The notes under the pieces are model-generated. The model was given only the letters and a program-made list of their open reading frames with translations, was not told the origin of the DNA and ran no database searches. DNA of 64,000 nt from Haloarcula ordinaria (lineage in GTDB: Archaea > Halobacteriota > Halobacteria > Halobacteriales > Haloarculaceae). Shown in pieces: positions 18,081 to 26,287 of the stretch (position 1 is its first letter; every line of letters starts with the position of its first letter). The stretch is from the NCBI RefSeq assembly GCF_029338275.1, contig NZ_CP119790.1, forward strand, positions 62,001-126,000. The letters are read 5' to 3'. The position numbers were made by a program, and so were the translations under genes.

Positions 18081-19218
18081 GAATGTTCACCGCGCCGTTC
18101 ACGTCCGCGTTCATCGTCGTACCGCACGACTCGCAGACGTACAACCCACGTTCCACGCGGTTCGCGTCACGCTTCCGCCCACAACACGAACACGTCTTGC
18201 TCGTGTCTCGCTCGCTCTTGCGGTCTACGGGGATACCGTGCTCTTCGGCTTTGTATTCGAGCAACCGGGTGAAGCGGTCGAACTCCCAGCCGTGGAGTTT
18301 CTTGTTCCCGCGCTTCCCCCAGTTCCGCGTGTCACCGTTCTCATTCTCTCGAATCTCGCTCAAGTCACCAATGGCGATGCAACCAACTTCGTGGTTGATG
18401 CACTGCTCTACGATGTGTTTGGCGAGGGCGTGCAGGAAGTGGTCTTTCCGACGCGAGAGTTTCTGACGGGCGCGAAGCGCCCGGCTTGACGGGCCGTTCT
18501 CTCCCTCGGTGTCGTACTCGTCGCGGGTGAAGTAGTGCTTGTCCTGTTTCAGCACGTTCCCCGGATACAACTCCGCATCACCGTCGTCGTAGGCGATGGC
18601 GAGGTAGTTCGTGATGCCGAGGTCGATGCCCGCCGTGTTGTCACCGGGGGCATCCTCAACGGGTATTTTGACCTTGCAGACGAGGTGAAGTTCCCAACGG
18701 TCACCGTTCCAGACAGCACGCACTTGCTGGATGTTCTCCACGGTCACGTCCGGGCGTGTCTCGTACTCGCAGAGGATGAAGTCCGAGCGGTGGGTCTTCA
18801 GGTTGAAGCCCTTGCTTAGACGAAGTTGGTTGTGCTTGGAATCGTGCTTGATACCCTTCTGCTTCCACGTGACGGTGGAGCGCGGGTGTTCGTCGCCGTG
18901 TTTGCGGTAGCCGGGTGGGTTGGGGTCCTCGTCTCCGCGTTGGCGTGCTTTGTACCAACTGGTGAACGACTCAGCAAGCTCTTCGAGAACTCGCTGACTT
19001 GACTGAGAATGTAGGTCACTGTATCGTTCGTGTTCCTTGAGTTCGGATTTGAGTTCGCCGTCGTCGGGGATTTCCCCGTCGTCGTCCCATCGACCTTGCG
19101 TGTAGTATCGGGCGACGTTCCACAGTTTGGATGCGGAGAACCCGCACTCGTCGAGGTCGCCGCTCACCTGTTGGTGATTGACGATTTTCGCTCGAAATGT
19201 GCGAGTTGTCTCCAGCAT
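17950..19218 (-). CDS. tnpB: TnpB RNA-guided nuclease, IS1341 group
   Basis: A 422-residue TnpB starting at the ATG giving MLETTRTFRAKI; the frame is open upstream but the family starts here. RuvC-I is GIDLG (D199), RuvC-III is NADVNGA (D372), and a zinc finger of two CxxC pairs (C343/C346, C362/C365) lies between. The RuvC-II site reads IAIGDLSEIRE, so the usual glutamate is glycine 284 and nearby glutamates (288, 291) are candidates to replace it. TnpB binds the RNA made from the element's right end and cuts DNA beside a short TAM, favouring retention of the element. Length is normal and the gene is unbroken. Confidence 0.92.
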   Translation of the reverse strand: MLETTRTFRAKIVNHQQVSGDLDECGFSASKLWNVARYYTQGRWDDDGEIPDDGELKSELKEHERYSDLHSQSSQRVLEELAESFTSWYKARQRGDEDPNPPGYRKHGDEHPRSTVTWKQKGIKHDSKHNQLRLSKGFNLKTHRSDFILCEYETRPDVTVENIQQVRAVWNGDRWELHLVCKVKIPVEDAPGDNTAGIDLGITNYLAIAYDDGDAELYPGNVLKQDKHYFTRDEYDTEGENGPSSRALRARQKLSRRKDHFLHALAKHIVEQCINHEVGCIAIGDLSEIRENENGDTRNWGKRGNKKLHGWEFDRFTRLLEYKAEEHGIPVDRKSERDTSKTCSCCGRKRDANRVERGLYVCESCGTTMNADVNGAVNIRRKITQSPPTEDMSNGRLARPVAYLFNQTSGSFHPREQVGCEP

Positions 19219-19330
19219 CGTACTGTGTCCATAACTAGTTATGAATGATTTCAGATTAATAGTAACGACTGAGCGTGGAATATCCATCAATGCCATCGAG
19301 CGTGGTTAGTGGAGGAGTTGTCGGCTGTAT

Positions 19331-19350
19331 CCCCGCCCTGAAGGGCGGGG
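19331..19350. repeat. Left-end hairpin of the TnpB element
   Basis: Perfect inverted repeat CCCCGCCCT / AGGGCGGGG with a two-base loop, followed by TTTTAGCC. It lies upstream of tnpB and is the kind of left-end subterminal hairpin recognised by IS200/IS605 TnpA. The right-end hairpin is an imperfect version of it. Confidence 0.75.
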
Positions 19351-19371
19351 TTTTAGCCTTGCAACTTCCAT

Positions 19372-19494
19372 AACCGCAACGGACACTCCCTGTGCAGCGA
19401 GTTCTGTTGCAGCGACACGTCCGATACCGCTCGTCCCACCAGTCAGTACCACAACGCGCGGAGTCCCTATGCTGGCTGTCACGTGTCGTTGCAA
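19372..19494 (-). pseudogene. N-terminal remnant of a short-chain dehydrogenase
   Basis: About 40 residues at the outer side of the TnpB element read PRVVVLTGGTSGIGRVAAT, then ELAAQGVSVAV: the start of a Rossmann-fold short-chain dehydrogenase with its TGxxxGIG cofactor motif. The open frame then continues into the IS left end, and the rest of the enzyme is missing on either side of the element. Its start is a TTG or a GTG 12 bases later. It would be a gene destroyed by insertion plus deletion. Confidence 0.75.
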
Positions 19495-19601
19495 GATTCA
19501 ACCGGCAGGTCCGAGTCGATTTCGGTTAGGGGGTGTTCGAATCACGTCGGTGTGCTACTACAGGCGGTAGTTACTTTTGCCACGGTTGAACACATCGAAC
19601 T

Positions 19602-20201
19602 ATGACAGACTTACAACAGTATGGACTCTCCGCGATTGATCTCGATGGAAACCAGTATACTGTCGAGCAGACTGGGCGCGATAAGAACTTTCGCCCCGAG
19701 TATGAAGCGAGAGACGTTACGGGTGATACGCTTTTTCGTACCACGTACCAGATGTACGAGGGAAAAGACGAGTTTCCCTTCGTCGATGCCGACGGGACTG
19801 AGATCTGTCGTGTGAAAGCGATCGATACGTGGGACATTGCTGGCGATTATCTCCTCACGGATAGCCGTACCGACGAAGAACTCGTTATCCTCGACAATGA
19901 CCTGTCATTGTTGCAAGACACGTGGCGACTCCGCGATGTCGACGATGAATCGCTGCTTGCTGAGATTAGCTCACGTGGTGCACTCATTACCCTCGCACGG
20001 AAATTCCTGCCAGTCGGTCAAGGGATCGCCCACCAGTACGAGATAACCGAATCAGAAGGCAATCCAGTCGGCTCAATCGAGGGCGAATTCGCGCTGTTTG
20101 GCTTCGATCAGTACGAGATTAGTCTTACCGATACGAGTTCGATCCCGACAGAGCCAATCGTGATCGCCGCGATCGTAATCGATGCGATTCAAGGAAATTG
20201 A
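19602..20201 (+). CDS. LURP-one-related (tubby-like) protein
   Basis: A 199-residue protein built almost entirely of beta strands, starting MTDLQQYGLSAIDL. The pattern GNQYTVEQTGRDKNFRPEYEARD, then VDADGTEICRVKAI, then RGALITLARKFLPVGQGIAHQYEI, and a final hydrophobic C-terminal helix (IVIAAIVIDAIQGN) fits the LURP-one/scramblase-like tubby barrel, whose central helix inserts in the barrel. Its role in archaea is unknown. It stands alone, next to the TnpB scar. Confidence 0.8.
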   Translation: MTDLQQYGLSAIDLDGNQYTVEQTGRDKNFRPEYEARDVTGDTLFRTTYQMYEGKDEFPFVDADGTEICRVKAIDTWDIAGDYLLTDSRTDEELVILDNDLSLLQDTWRLRDVDDESLLAEISSRGALITLARKFLPVGQGIAHQYEITESEGNPVGSIEGEFALFGFDQYEISLTDTSSIPTEPIVIAAIVIDAIQGN

Positions 20202-20222
20202 ATCCCCAGCACAATTCCGGAT

Positions 20223-21128
20223 TCACGAGACGATCCCTTGGACGTAGATGTGTGCGTACGCACTTGCCCACACGATCGAGAGGAGTTCACCGGCACTCGA
20301 AGAAATCACATGCAATACAGGGTGTACCAGCGTCAATCCCGTTTCGAGGCCGGGGAGAACTGTTGGTAAATATAGGCTGAGTGCACTTCCAATAGCGATG
20401 ACGACGATGAGGACGAACTTTCGTCGGTAGTCCGTCGTGATGCGCCAGCTCACTCGGAGTGATTTGAGAGGACCATACTGGCCGATGACGCACGCCTCGG
20501 GCGCGAACCAGAACTTGAACAGGAGAAATAGAAACGGCACGGCAAACATTATCCCGCCGACCGCTGCAGCGACGGGAAAACTGACCATCTCAACCGGCGT
20601 GACGGGGAGCACACCGACCAGAAGGAAGAGTGGAAGCGACACGAAGAACGGGATCGTCATCACCGAAAACACGATGATAAGGATAACGCCGACTAGCGCC
20701 GGAGTCCGGGCAATGCTTCGACGCAGTCCCTCGCGTATCGTGACGGGCTCGCCCGATAGTTCGCCGGCGACGATCGTTCCCACGTAAGCGCGAATCGAGA
20801 TGATGAACGCGAACGCAGTCAGGGCCTCGACCACGCCGATCGCGGGCAGTGGGAGTACATTGATGCTATCGGTCTCAAGAAGGCGGTTGGCGAGGATAAT
20901 GACGCCAGCGAAGGCGAGGATCGATGGGTAGGATCGAAACAAGCGAACGGACCAGACGAGCGCGTCGAGGACGGTCCGATTGGTGGTGGTGGTCTCGATG
21001 TTGCGGCATTCGAGACAGCCACACCCATCGACATCGTCTCGGGCCTTGATCGTCGGTGCCATGTCACGCGTGGTTGTGTCGGCGGGGGTAGAACCCCTTC
21101 GGCTCGGTGTGTCGGTATGTTCGCTCAT
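20223..21128 (-). CDS. Multi-pass membrane protein with a cysteine-rich N terminus
   Basis: A 301-residue protein with about six membrane helices. The type is common in haloarchaea and often tagged as DUF7847 or glycerophosphodiester-phosphodiesterase membrane domain (name from memory). Before the first helix is a polar segment containing GCGCLECRN, a possible metal site. The C-terminal part has FWFAPEACVIGQYGPLKSLRVSWRITT, typical of the group. Its ATG overlaps the regulator's stop as ATGA, so the two are coupled and the regulator probably controls it. Function unknown. Confidence 0.7.
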   Translation of the reverse strand: MSEHTDTPSRRGSTPADTTTRDMAPTIKARDDVDGCGCLECRNIETTTTNRTVLDALVWSVRLFRSYPSILAFAGVIILANRLLETDSINVLPLPAIGVVEALTAFAFIISIRAYVGTIVAGELSGEPVTIREGLRRSIARTPALVGVILIIVFSVMTIPFFVSLPLFLLVGVLPVTPVEMVSFPVAAAVGGIMFAVPFLFLLFKFWFAPEACVIGQYGPLKSLRVSWRITTDYRRKFVLIVVIAIGSALSLYLPTVLPGLETGLTLVHPVLHVISSSAGELLSIVWASAYAHIYVQGIVS

Positions 21129-21577
21129 TCGGCAGTAACGAACTGGGAGATGGATTCGCCAGCCGCGAGCAGAATCGACGGAGGACCAAGCAGCGAGGCG
21201 AAGGACTTGAACGCGCGCTTGAGACTCGGCCGATCGTCCTCGGTACCGAGAAAAAGGAGCGTGGGATCCCCGGACACGACGAAGACGCTCATCTCACGGC
21301 CCTTCTCCGAATAGCAGGTGTCAGTGACTTCGATCACGCCGGCTGCTTCGAGATTCTCCAAGTGGTAATGGACGTTCTGCACGCTCTGGTCGAGTTGGTC
21401 AGCGATCCGCGACGGCGTCGCTGGCGTTTCGTTGAGCAGCCGAAATATCTCGTAGGCGGTCTCGGAGGACAATGCTTCGATCACGTCTCGCGTCGTGTCG
21501 TCGTCGAGACTCAGGACAGCTGGGGTATCGCTTCGTTCGACGGTGGCGTCCGTTTGTGTCGGAAGGATTTGTGGCAT
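21125..21577 (-). CDS. Winged-helix (ArsR-like) transcriptional regulator
   Basis: A 150-residue DNA-binding protein with the ArsR-type winged-helix core: TRDVIEALSSETAYEIFRLLNE, then PSRIADQLDQSVQNVHYHLENLEAAGVIEV, then a wing ending in TCYSEKGREMSVFVVSG. A C-terminal segment of about 40 hydrophobic residues may sense a ligand or the membrane. The stop overlaps the ATG of the membrane protein at 20223-21128 (ATGA), so it is the first gene of a two-gene operon it may autoregulate. Confidence 0.88.
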   Translation of the reverse strand: MPQILPTQTDATVERSDTPAVLSLDDDTTRDVIEALSSETAYEIFRLLNETPATPSRIADQLDQSVQNVHYHLENLEAAGVIEVTDTCYSEKGREMSVFVVSGDPTLLFLGTEDDRPSLKRAFKSFASLLGPPSILLAAGESISQFVTAE

Positions 21578-21668
21578 AGTGGGGTTAGGTTCTGTGAATG
21601 GCGGTTGCGGGGGATCTGGTTCGATCGGTGGCTAGTCGAAACTATCGTTCGTAATTGTTGGTAGGTCT

Positions 21669-22478
21669 TTATGTTGATTTCGGGGCGGTTGGTGAGACAG
21701 CGATTAATCGCATGTAGTAGGCCGTGTACACGGTATAGAAGTACGCGAAGCCGACCGCGGAAAGAGCAATCCCAATCGGGAGCAGGACAGCGACCGGAAT
21801 CCCGAGGTCAATCGGTAACACGTCAGTTGGACCAGCGCTCGTCATCGTAAACTGGAGATAGTATTCGGGGATGAAAAAGACGTTCAGCAGGACGAGCCAC
21901 ACCAATGAGAATCCAGCGACACTTTTCAGGTTCGAGCGAACGAGCCCAACGCTTCTCCGGAACGCATCAGTAACGCTCTCGTTTTCGATGACGATTGCAG
22001 TGTCGTAAAACTGCACGAACATAATGACAACGAGGATCGACACCAGCCAGATAAGCAGGGAGATGACGCCTGCGACGAACGCAGCCATCTCGTGAATCGC
22101 AGCGAGCGCCATCGACCCGATACCGAGAACGAACCCAACGAGTCCGAGTCCGATAGCTGTTCCAAGGACGAGCAGCACGAACAACACAGTTGCGAGTAGC
22201 AGTCGGAGGTAATGTGCCCGGGCGGCAGTGAAAAAGCCGCTGAGAGACGGGTCTGTTCCGTCTATCGCCGCTCGGGCAGTGCCGAGGAACCCGCCGAGAA
22301 CGAACGGGAAGACGATCAGCCAGGCGAGCGACACGCCTGCCGAGAGGAGTGGTGATTCAATCAGATGATCGACGTATTGTAGCTGGCTGGCGGCCCCGAC
22401 AAGGAGGCCGGCGACGAGCAGGACTGGATTCGCACGGAGGGCGGTGAATCCATCTTTGAATGCGGAGACTGTGACCAT
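21669..22478 (-). CDS. Multi-pass membrane protein, same group as 20223-21128
   Basis: A 269-residue protein with about six helices and the features FPFVLGGFLGTARAAIDGTDPSLSGFF, FYDTAIVIENESVTDAFRRSVGLVRSN and VGFAYFYTVYTAYYMRL. The middle motif (polar stretch, aromatic, then a helix with RSVGLVRSNLKSV) is shared with the proteins at 20223-21128 and 24839-25612, so the three are paralogues in one region. It lies upstream of the regulator on the same strand but separated by 91 bases. Function unknown. Confidence 0.65.
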   Translation of the reverse strand: MVTVSAFKDGFTALRANPVLLVAGLLVGAASQLQYVDHLIESPLLSAGVSLAWLIVFPFVLGGFLGTARAAIDGTDPSLSGFFTAARAHYLRLLLATVLFVLLVLGTAIGLGLVGFVLGIGSMALAAIHEMAAFVAGVISLLIWLVSILVVIMFVQFYDTAIVIENESVTDAFRRSVGLVRSNLKSVAGFSLVWLVLLNVFFIPEYYLQFTMTSAGPTDVLPIDLGIPVAVLLPIGIALSAVGFAYFYTVYTAYYMRLIAVSPTAPKST

Positions 22479-22737
22479 CGTATCTACGGATTGCCGCTGT
22501 CACATATTAGGTCGAACGTAGTATCAAAACTAGATTTAACCATTTTGAGCCCCCTCTAACGCCTGTTTCGTGAACACGGTGCAAAGCACAGTTTCGGTTT
22601 TAGCTATCGGGGTCTTGAAGCATCCCGCCCAGCGATAACTGGCTACTCGTGATAATACGTCAGTATCGTATATTGTTCGAACCGTTCCGTGAGATAGAAT
22701 TGTTTCGAACCCTACCGGTGGTCGGTAGACGTAGCAA

Positions 22738-23754
22738 ATGAGTGCTCAATATTCTCGACGGACACTGTTGACGACACTCGGGGCAGCGGGAGTCACTAGT
22801 GTCGCCGGCTGTCTCGCGTCGGGTGATAGTCGCTTTCGATTGAGTGCGTATCCGACAGAAGATCCGTACGAGGCGTTCCTACAGGCAGATCCGACGGGAC
22901 AGCGAGCACAGTTCGCTATCGATTACCCTGACGAGTACAAGCGTACCGTCTACGACGAACTGCTTGCGAGTGGCTCGGTTACGGTGCTGAACTATCAGTT
23001 GGCCTACGAGTACGAATTTGGCTCCGAGCAACGGGAACGCCCTCAGTTCGCTACTGACGGCGATCAGTACTACCGGATCCACGTCGAGACGGTCCACACT
23101 GTCGAACGAGACTGGTGGGAATTCTATCTCGACTTACAGGACTCGGAACAGCCCGACAGTACTAATCCGGTAACAGTACCGGTCACGTCACTGTCCAATC
23201 GTGACCAGCAGATACTACAGCAGGCTATGGAAGCCGCCGCCGCGGATAGAGACCCAGCCATCGATGTCGGTGATCAGGAGCCCGGTTCACGCGGCGTCAC
23301 ATATCACCATCTACTCAATTCCGAAGCCAGCGACCTCGTTCCATCACCCCCGTTCGAATATCTCCAACACAACGATCATTTATTCCAAGCCCAGGCCGAG
23401 CAGAATGCGATCTCCGTTACTGAACGAACGTTCTCAGCCGAGGAAATCGGGGAGTCACGATCCGAATACAAGCAACACGTACGCGAAACCGTTCTCGAAG
23501 TCGACTTTTCGACGGTTTCGCTCTCAAGTGAAGCAACGGACGTACTCGACACGGCAACGGACGGGCGACCAGTCTCAGGGTTCTATGAAGAGTCGCCACC
23601 ACTGTCGGACGGACTCGACACAGTCCTCACGCAGCTCAACGCCGCCGATCACGTACGGGACCACAGCGATTATGCAGAATATACGACGTTTCCGAATCTG
23701 TACGCGATCTACGACGGGAATTGGTACGAATTCGAGTTAGCTGTCTATCCTTGA
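22738..23754 (+). CDS. Tat-exported lipoprotein, unknown function
   Basis: A 338-residue protein with an unusual signal: MSAQYSRRTLLTTLGAAGVTSVAGC, i.e. twin arginines and an AGC lipobox at about residue 25. The mature part is acidic and rich in D, E, Y and Q, with paired tyrosine- and glutamate-rich segments (VLNYQLAYEYEFG, FEYLQHNDHLFQAQAEQN), and ends with a short strand (NWYEFELAVYP). It has no recognised domain. It is a monocistronic gene facing the convergent hydrolase-like pseudogene. Function unknown. Confidence 0.65.
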   Translation: MSAQYSRRTLLTTLGAAGVTSVAGCLASGDSRFRLSAYPTEDPYEAFLQADPTGQRAQFAIDYPDEYKRTVYDELLASGSVTVLNYQLAYEYEFGSEQRERPQFATDGDQYYRIHVETVHTVERDWWEFYLDLQDSEQPDSTNPVTVPVTSLSNRDQQILQQAMEAAAADRDPAIDVGDQEPGSRGVTYHHLLNSEASDLVPSPPFEYLQHNDHLFQAQAEQNAISVTERTFSAEEIGESRSEYKQHVRETVLEVDFSTVSLSSEATDVLDTATDGRPVSGFYEESPPLSDGLDTVLTQLNAADHVRDHSDYAEYTTFPNLYAIYDGNWYEFELAVYP

Positions 23755-23766
23755 ATAGAATCCGAT

Positions 23767-24481
23767 CTAACTTCGACCCCCAAGTGCCGCTGTCAGCGCC
23801 CGGAGTTGTCTCCACCCGTTGGATCGTAATGCTGCAGGTAAGCGGCGACGTGCTCCATCAAGTGCCGTCCGCAGGGCAGCGGAGGCGTTCTCAAAGATCC
23901 CGGTTCCGTGGCCGACCAGGATTCGTTGGGGAGAAAGTCCCTCGAACACCTGTCGGGGCGGGGCGAACCGACACAGAAGGTACATCCCGAGTCGCTCCTC
24001 ATCCACGGTGAACAGCGGTGAAGTCCCGAGTATGTCGGGAACGTAGAGCGTCCGATCAGCCACCCGGTAGGCAACTGCTTCAGACCAGCCTGGAAACGGA
24101 CGGCAACGACGTAGTTCGAATGCGAAAGTACCGACCGTTTTCCTCTCCGTTTCGATTTGAGCATCGAGTTGAGATGCTGCTCGGGAAAGCCACGGGGGAC
24201 AGTACACTGGTACATCTAGACGCGCCGCGAAAATGTCTGCGTCACGGACGTGATAGTTCGAGCAGACGATCACACCGCGTACGTCACCAAGGGTCGAAAG
24301 CTCTTCGTCGAACCCTGGCGCGCCGATCGGATCGACGAGCCACACGCCACCGTCCTCTCCAATGACGGCGTGACTCGTCCGGCGACCGGTTTTCGTTCGG
24401 GTGCGCGAGCCACCCGATTCCGGTGTCCCATCGATCGATGAGTTCGTACTCCGAAGGTGACCGCCGGTCGTAAATCGGCAT
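23767..24481 (-). pseudogene. Metallo-hydrolase-like gene, frameshifted
   Basis: The N-terminal frame (ATG at 24,481) encodes MPIYDRRSPSEYELIDRWDTGIGWLAHPNENRS, and after the frame break the other frame gives SHAVIGEDGGVWLVDPIGAPG, then GVIVCSNYHVRDADIF and ILVGHGTGIF. Joined, it resembles the MBL-fold-like haloarchaeal hydrolases in which the H-x-H-x-D loop is degenerate (SNYHVRD). The break lies at about 24,380 (CCGGACGAGTCACGCC), where deleting one base restores the frame. A GTG start at 24,345 would give a truncated 192-residue protein. A single-base sequencing error cannot be excluded. It follows the small membrane gene by two bases. Confidence 0.7.
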
Positions 24482-24483
24482 CG

Positions 24484-24762
24484 TCAGCTTTCGGGGAAGA
24501 TCGTGTCTGGATTCCGAGCATCGAACGGACCGACCTCTTCACCCGTCGTCGCGTATCGATACAGCGACGTCCGGACAATCGCAGAGGCCGTCTGTGACCC
24601 CACGATGGCAGCAACGACAATCCCACCCCCACCGACGAGCGCCCCCGCAGCGAGCGGCCCATTGAGCACGAAGTATCCAACCGCACCCAGTGCGAAGCCC
24701 GGCAGCGCAACGAGTAGGAAGAACGTATTGTATGCTGATGTGCGACGACTCTTTGAGTACAA
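24484..24762 (-). CDS. Small two-helix membrane protein (start uncertain)
   Basis: Ninety-two residues with two hydrophobic stretches (about residues 13-33 and 38-58, GPLAAGALVGGGGIVVAAIVG), then an amphipathic tail with TSLYRYATTGEEVGPFDARNPDTIFPES. The frame has no ATG or GTG near its beginning, so the start would be the TTG at 24,762, or the gene has lost its start. It ends two bases before the hydrolase-like pseudogene, consistent with an operon. Confidence 0.5.
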   Translation of the reverse strand: MYSKSRRTSAYNTFFLLVALPGFALGAVGYFVLNGPLAAGALVGGGGIVVAAIVGSQTASAIVRTSLYRYATTGEEVGPFDARNPDTIFPES

Positions 24763-24808
24763 GAACGGAGCCTGGAAGAGTTAAAACACGATATGAGTCT
24801 TCCCTGTG

Positions 24809-24814
24809 TTTATT
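24809..24814 (+). promoter_or_regulatory. TATA-like box for the membrane protein at 24839
   Basis: TTTATT centred 27 bp before the ATG, with no room for a leader. This fits a leaderless haloarchaeal transcript and supports the chosen start. Confidence 0.5.
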
Positions 24815-24838
24815 CTCTGCCGATACCCAAAACAAAAT

Positions 24839-25612
24839 ATGACCCTCCAACTTGGGCGAGCGATCAGTGATGGAATCAAGCGAGTCCTCACGCCGACCGG
24901 TGGGATACTGCTCGTCGCGTTTCTCGCACTTCAGTTACTGACACAGGCATCGATCAATACGGCAGTTATCAGTTTCTTCCCAGAAGGCCCGGCTGGTGAA
25001 ATCGAAGCAGCCCTCGGATTGACACTCCCCGTATCAGGCACTGTTGCCAGTGGCCTGTTCGTCGGAGCAGTCATCCTCAGTTCCGCGTATTTTGTCGTCC
25101 TTTCACGGGCACTCACCCGTCCGACAGGAAAATTGTCGAGCTTTCCGAGTGACCTCTACACGCATCGGATGGGGCGAGCAACGCTTTCGATGTTCGTCGG
25201 CGGGCTTGTTGTCGGCCTCGCCATCATGATCGGATTCGCATTCTTGTTCCTTCCCGGGATATTCCTTGCAGTCTGTTTCCTGTTCTTCACGTTCGTCGTC
25301 GGTGTCGAGGATCGAGGAATCATCGGCGCACTCAAACAGAGTTGGGCGCTTTCGCGTGGAAACCGATTGAAGTTAGCTGTCCTCGTAATCATCTCTGGTG
25401 TCATCGGATTCATTAGCGGCATCGTCGGAACGCTGTTCGACATTACCAACGCAGCGATTGTCGGTGAGCTCATCGTGAATACGCTCAACAGCATCCTATT
25501 CGTCCTGTTATACGGGATGATCGCTGCGGCCTATCTACAACTGCAAGGAGACAGCCCAGAACGTATCGATACGAGTGGGGTTTCTGAATCACTCGATGGC
25601 ATCGGGAGCTAG
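24839..25612 (+). CDS. Multi-pass membrane protein, same group as 20223-21128
   Basis: A 257-residue protein with about six helices starting MTLQLGRAISDGIKRVLTPTGGILL. Features shared with the two neighbouring proteins are the segment LSRALTRPTGKLSSFPSDLYTHRMG before a helix, a VCFLFFTFVVGVEDRG helix end, and GALKQSWALSRGNRLKL, followed by two C-terminal helices. Such proteins may move small molecules or act as envelope proteins; nothing here decides. The TATA box at 24,809 supports the start. Confidence 0.65.
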   Translation: MTLQLGRAISDGIKRVLTPTGGILLVAFLALQLLTQASINTAVISFFPEGPAGEIEAALGLTLPVSGTVASGLFVGAVILSSAYFVVLSRALTRPTGKLSSFPSDLYTHRMGRATLSMFVGGLVVGLAIMIGFAFLFLPGIFLAVCFLFFTFVVGVEDRGIIGALKQSWALSRGNRLKLAVLVIISGVIGFISGIVGTLFDITNAAIVGELIVNTLNSILFVLLYGMIAAAYLQLQGDSPERIDTSGVSESLDGIGS

Positions 25613-25723
25613 TTAGAAAATCCGAATTCGATAACCGATGGCGAAGACACGTCTGTTGATCAGAGTTGGATCCCCAGAGAGAATATACAAGAACATGATT
25701 GTACTCCTAATCAAACCCCACAG

Positions 25724-25876
25724 ATGTCCTCCATCGTCGACAATCCAGCCATTCGCTATGGTATAAGCTTCGTTAATGCCGCGCTCATCGCCCTCATTGC
25801 ATTCGCCTTCCTTGAAGGCACAATCCGTTGGGTCGCACTCGGGATTGCTGCCCTTGAGGTGATCGTCACCCCGTAA
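25724..25876 (+). CDS. 50-residue two-helix membrane protein
   Basis: A short frame, ATG to TAA, encodes MSSIVDNPAIRYGISF, then a hydrophobic hairpin (LIALIAFAFLEGTIRWVALGIAALEVIVTP). The pattern of a polar start with D-N-P, then two helices split by LEGTIRW, is typical of a small haloarchaeal membrane family. After the TAA the same frame continues I-L-K-H-T-E before a TAG; from memory family members continue TPQ-I/V-LK, so the TAA may be a CAA-to-TAA change that trims the tail. Low-risk but unproven. Confidence 0.45.
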   Translation: MSSIVDNPAIRYGISFVNAALIALIAFAFLEGTIRWVALGIAALEVIVTP

Positions 25877-26287
25877 ATACTGAAACACACCGAGTAGCAA
25901 CCACTCGGTATCAGCCTTCGATGCAATCGACCGGACTTCATCCACAACGTGTGACGGTATTTGGATAAATGGAGTTCACCGTTCGAGGCACACCGATTCG
26001 AGTCACGAAGGGAACCATTGTTATTTTGCCGTTATGTATACATTGTAAGCAGACGTATTTTTCTGCCTTAATGAACAACGGATTCGATTCTAGTTCCTTT
26101 TTTGCCAATAGTAGTTGCAAAAAGCCCATTTCGTTTTTAATATGTTCCCATGAGAGGGGTATATGAGCCATTATATAATACATATGGGTCGATATGGGGT
26201 AATCTGAGTATTAATTTGTTCCAAATGAGGTTCATTTGGGTAATATAGTCCCTTTTTTCGTATTCGACGCCGGCGCTGTACCCTTGG
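25877..26287. other. AT-rich gene-free stretch
   Basis: About 410 bases, clearly richer in A and T than the surrounding G+C-rich DNA. Several T tracts (TTTTTCTGCC, CCTTTTTTGCC, CGTTTTTAAT) on the top strand could terminate the small gene at 25724, and a palindrome lies at 26,221. Open frames here are short and have no domain likeness. Confidence 0.5.
26221..26239. repeat. 19-bp palindrome in the AT-rich stretch
   Basis: CCAAATGA and its exact complement TCATTTGG with a three-base loop. It lies 49 bases past the stop of the metal ATPase gene, so it could be a transcript-end hairpin or a regulator site. It is a direct sequence observation; its use is unknown. Confidence 0.6.

Larger units (their letters stand above)
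17900..19372 (-). mobile_element. Solitary IS1341-type element (tnpB only)
   Basis: The element consists of a 422-residue TnpB gene, a right end carrying a hairpin just after the stop codon (17,905-17,940) and a left-end hairpin CCCCGCCCTGAAGGGCGGGG at 19,331. No TnpA transposase gene is present, so it relies on another element's TnpA to move. The left boundary is set near 19,372, where a short-chain dehydrogenase reading frame stops making sense. Boundaries are approximate because these elements have no target duplication. Confidence 0.75.

Noticed and set aside
25613..25945. A 110-codon frame on the bottom strand at the small membrane gene
   Set aside because: The opposite strand holds a better small gene with a membrane pattern and known-looking ends.
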